A program made the position numbers and the translations under genes. Under the pieces are notes generated by a model. The model did not search any database and was not told the DNA's origin. It worked only from the letters and a program-made list of their open reading frames with translations. Below, in pieces: positions 5,749 to 6,847 of a stretch of DNA of 6,847 nucleotides. Numbering within the stretch: the stretch's first letter is position 1; the number at the start of each line of letters is the position of its first letter. Source of the DNA: Planctomycetes bacterium GWF2_50_10 (GTDB lineage Bacteria; Planctomycetota; Phycisphaerae; Sedimentisphaerales; GWF2-50-10); NCBI GenBank assembly GCA_001824635.1, contig MHYB01000027.1, positions 1-6,847 on the forward strand, written 5' to 3'.

Positions 5749-6824
5749 TAAGCGGTAATAGCTATTCGGGCCTTCGCCAGTGTTATTTGCTTTTGAAGGC
5801 CTTTGGCGGACTCAAATCGCCATTCTTTGGAGTTTTTGACCACCACTTCGGGGCCGTCGATTATTATTTGAAGTTCTTCCTCGGGCATTTTGGTCATCAG
5901 GATATTTGCAAATGTAAAGGCTTTTTCGATCCCATCGCCGCGGCCGTAATTGGCCAATTCATCTGGGGTGGCGAGGCGCGGGCCTTCGTAGATGGATTCA
6001 TTGGGCATTGAGCAGAGCCAGTCATAGTTTTCCTGAGCCGTTTTATTCTTGGCCGCCTCTATGGAAACCGGGTTTCTTTCGACTGCGGCCTTGATGAAAG
6101 GTTCCCACCGGCAGCGGGTCATATCCCTGTATGCGTAAAACGCCAGGTCGGCGGTTTCGTTTTCCCCGCGTATGCTTTCCAGGTAGTCGATAACCTGAAA
6201 TCTATCCCACTGGGGGTTGATCTCTATCGGCTTTGATTTGACATATTTCTTATCCAGCCCGGGCAGCCGCGGCTCGATATGCACAAAATCATACAGATCG
6301 GCGGCGAATTTGGCTGGATCGGGGATTATGCCTTGGACGAATTTCACGAGTTTTTCCCGGTCTTCGCCTTTTCGCGGGTCAAGCTTATTGCCGGCGAGGA
6401 ATTCGGTAAGCGTGTCGCACCGTATCCGGCCGGGCAGTTCGCAGCAGTACCAATCTTCATCGTGCACTTCTTCGAGAAGCTTTTCATGGGTATGGTCGCA
6501 TATCCGCATATCTGAGCCGTGCTCGTACGAGAATAGCGTTTCGGCCTTGACGAACCTGGCTTGACCGTGGCAATCCTTGCAGAACTGCATATATTTTTGG
6601 TATTTCGTCTGGGCACGAAGGAAATTAGCGAACATACCCATATCCAGGTTGGCCGAGCAAAATGCCCGCAGCCTGCCGTCTATATGCTTGAATCTGGCTG
6701 GATCGATGGTCGCCTCATCGTAAATGCAGTGCGCATATCCGCTGCAATGGGTTACCACGGTTACCTGCTCGTTCCGCAATGCCCGCTGGGCTTTCATTGA
6801 AAGTTCGGTTCCGTTAAACCACAT
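5748..6824 (-). CDS. Cysteine-rich protein of unknown function, 5' end possibly outside the window
   Basis: I do not recognise this family. From the ATG at 6824 it has 358 residues. Nine of its eleven cysteines lie in the first 136 residues (27, 33, 56, 82, 85, 109, 127, 128, 136), together with several histidines, including CKDCH (82-86). That suggests a metal-binding N-terminal region. CKDCH also fits the c-type heme motif, but no signal peptide is visible from this start. The rest is soluble-looking and mixed alpha/beta, with aromatic-rich stretches and no membrane segments. The frame remains open upstream to the window edge (adding RRIVTRA), and no Shine-Dalgarno sequence precedes the ATG, so the true start may lie further right. 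It is on the same strand as the flagellar genes but separated by 111 nt and a palindrome, so co-transcription and any flagellar role are unproven. Confidence 0.75.
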   Translation of the reverse strand: MWFNGTELSMKAQRALRNEQVTVVTHCSGYAHCIYDEATIDPARFKHIDGRLRAFCSANLDMGMFANFLRAQTKYQKYMQFCKDCHGQARFVKAETLFSYEHGSDMRICDHTHEKLLEEVHDEDWYCCELPGRIRCDTLTEFLAGNKLDPRKGEDREKLVKFVQGIIPDPAKFAADLYDFVHIEPRLPGLDKKYVKSKPIEINPQWDRFQVIDYLESIRGENETADLAFYAYRDMTRCRWEPFIKAAVERNPVSIEAAKNKTAQENYDWLCSMPNESIYEGPRLATPDELANYGRGDGIEKAFTFANILMTKMPEEELQIIIDGPEVVVKNSKEWRFESAKGLQKQITLAKARIAITA

Positions 6825-6847
6825 TGCCCGCGTAACTATCCGACGGT

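Noticed and set aside
6567..6581. c-type cytochrome call from CKDCH (residues 82-86)
   Set aside because: No signal peptide or membrane anchor is visible from this start, and the other cysteines suggest a metal site. It remains possible if the true start lies outside the window.

Overview
The window carries part of a flagellar type III export gene cluster. All of its major genes lie on the minus strand, so transcription runs from right to left. The export-gate proteins are canonical at motif level. Roughly 50% GC, the FliO-P-Q-R-FlhB order and the scarcity of Shine-Dalgarno sequences suggest a Gram-negative-type bacterium. I lean towards Planctomycetota (Phycisphaerae-like), but that placement is an impression and was not tested.

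Layout from right to left: (i) 6824-5748, a cysteine-rich protein I do not recognise, whose reading frame stays open to the window edge; (ii) a 111-nt gap beginning with a perfect 16-bp palindrome at that gene's stop codon; (iii) fliO, fliP, fliQ, fliR and flhB, packed with overlaps or 2-3 nt gaps (5636-2299); (iv) a symmetric 163-bp imperfect palindrome (2139-2301) whose first bases form the flhB stop codon; (v) a good sigma70-type promoter (2117-2089) only a few bases before an ATG at 2080; (vi) a 479-residue gene (2080-641) in the slot where flhA often follows flhB; (vii) a convergent intergenic region (289-640) holding a second, 195-bp imperfect palindrome built of degenerate heptamers, with terminator-like hairpins; (viii) a small plus-strand membrane-protein gene (106-288).

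The most interesting item is gene (vi). Its N-terminal half reads as a shrunken FlhA membrane domain: the RKP..FP and LRLxLxV segments and the FY-x8-K-x4-D segment are recognisable, but the GKQMAIDAD loop and TM7-8 are missing. After an acidic linker, the FlhA cytoplasmic domain is replaced by a MinD/BY-kinase-like fold without a Walker A loop and with a tyrosine in place of the Walker B aspartate. It looks like a FlhA paralogue turned into a membrane-anchored pseudo-ATPase.

FliP, FliQ and FliR build the inner-membrane export gate, FliO helps assemble FliP, and FlhB switches substrate specificity. A full-length FlhA is not in the window and would have to be encoded elsewhere.
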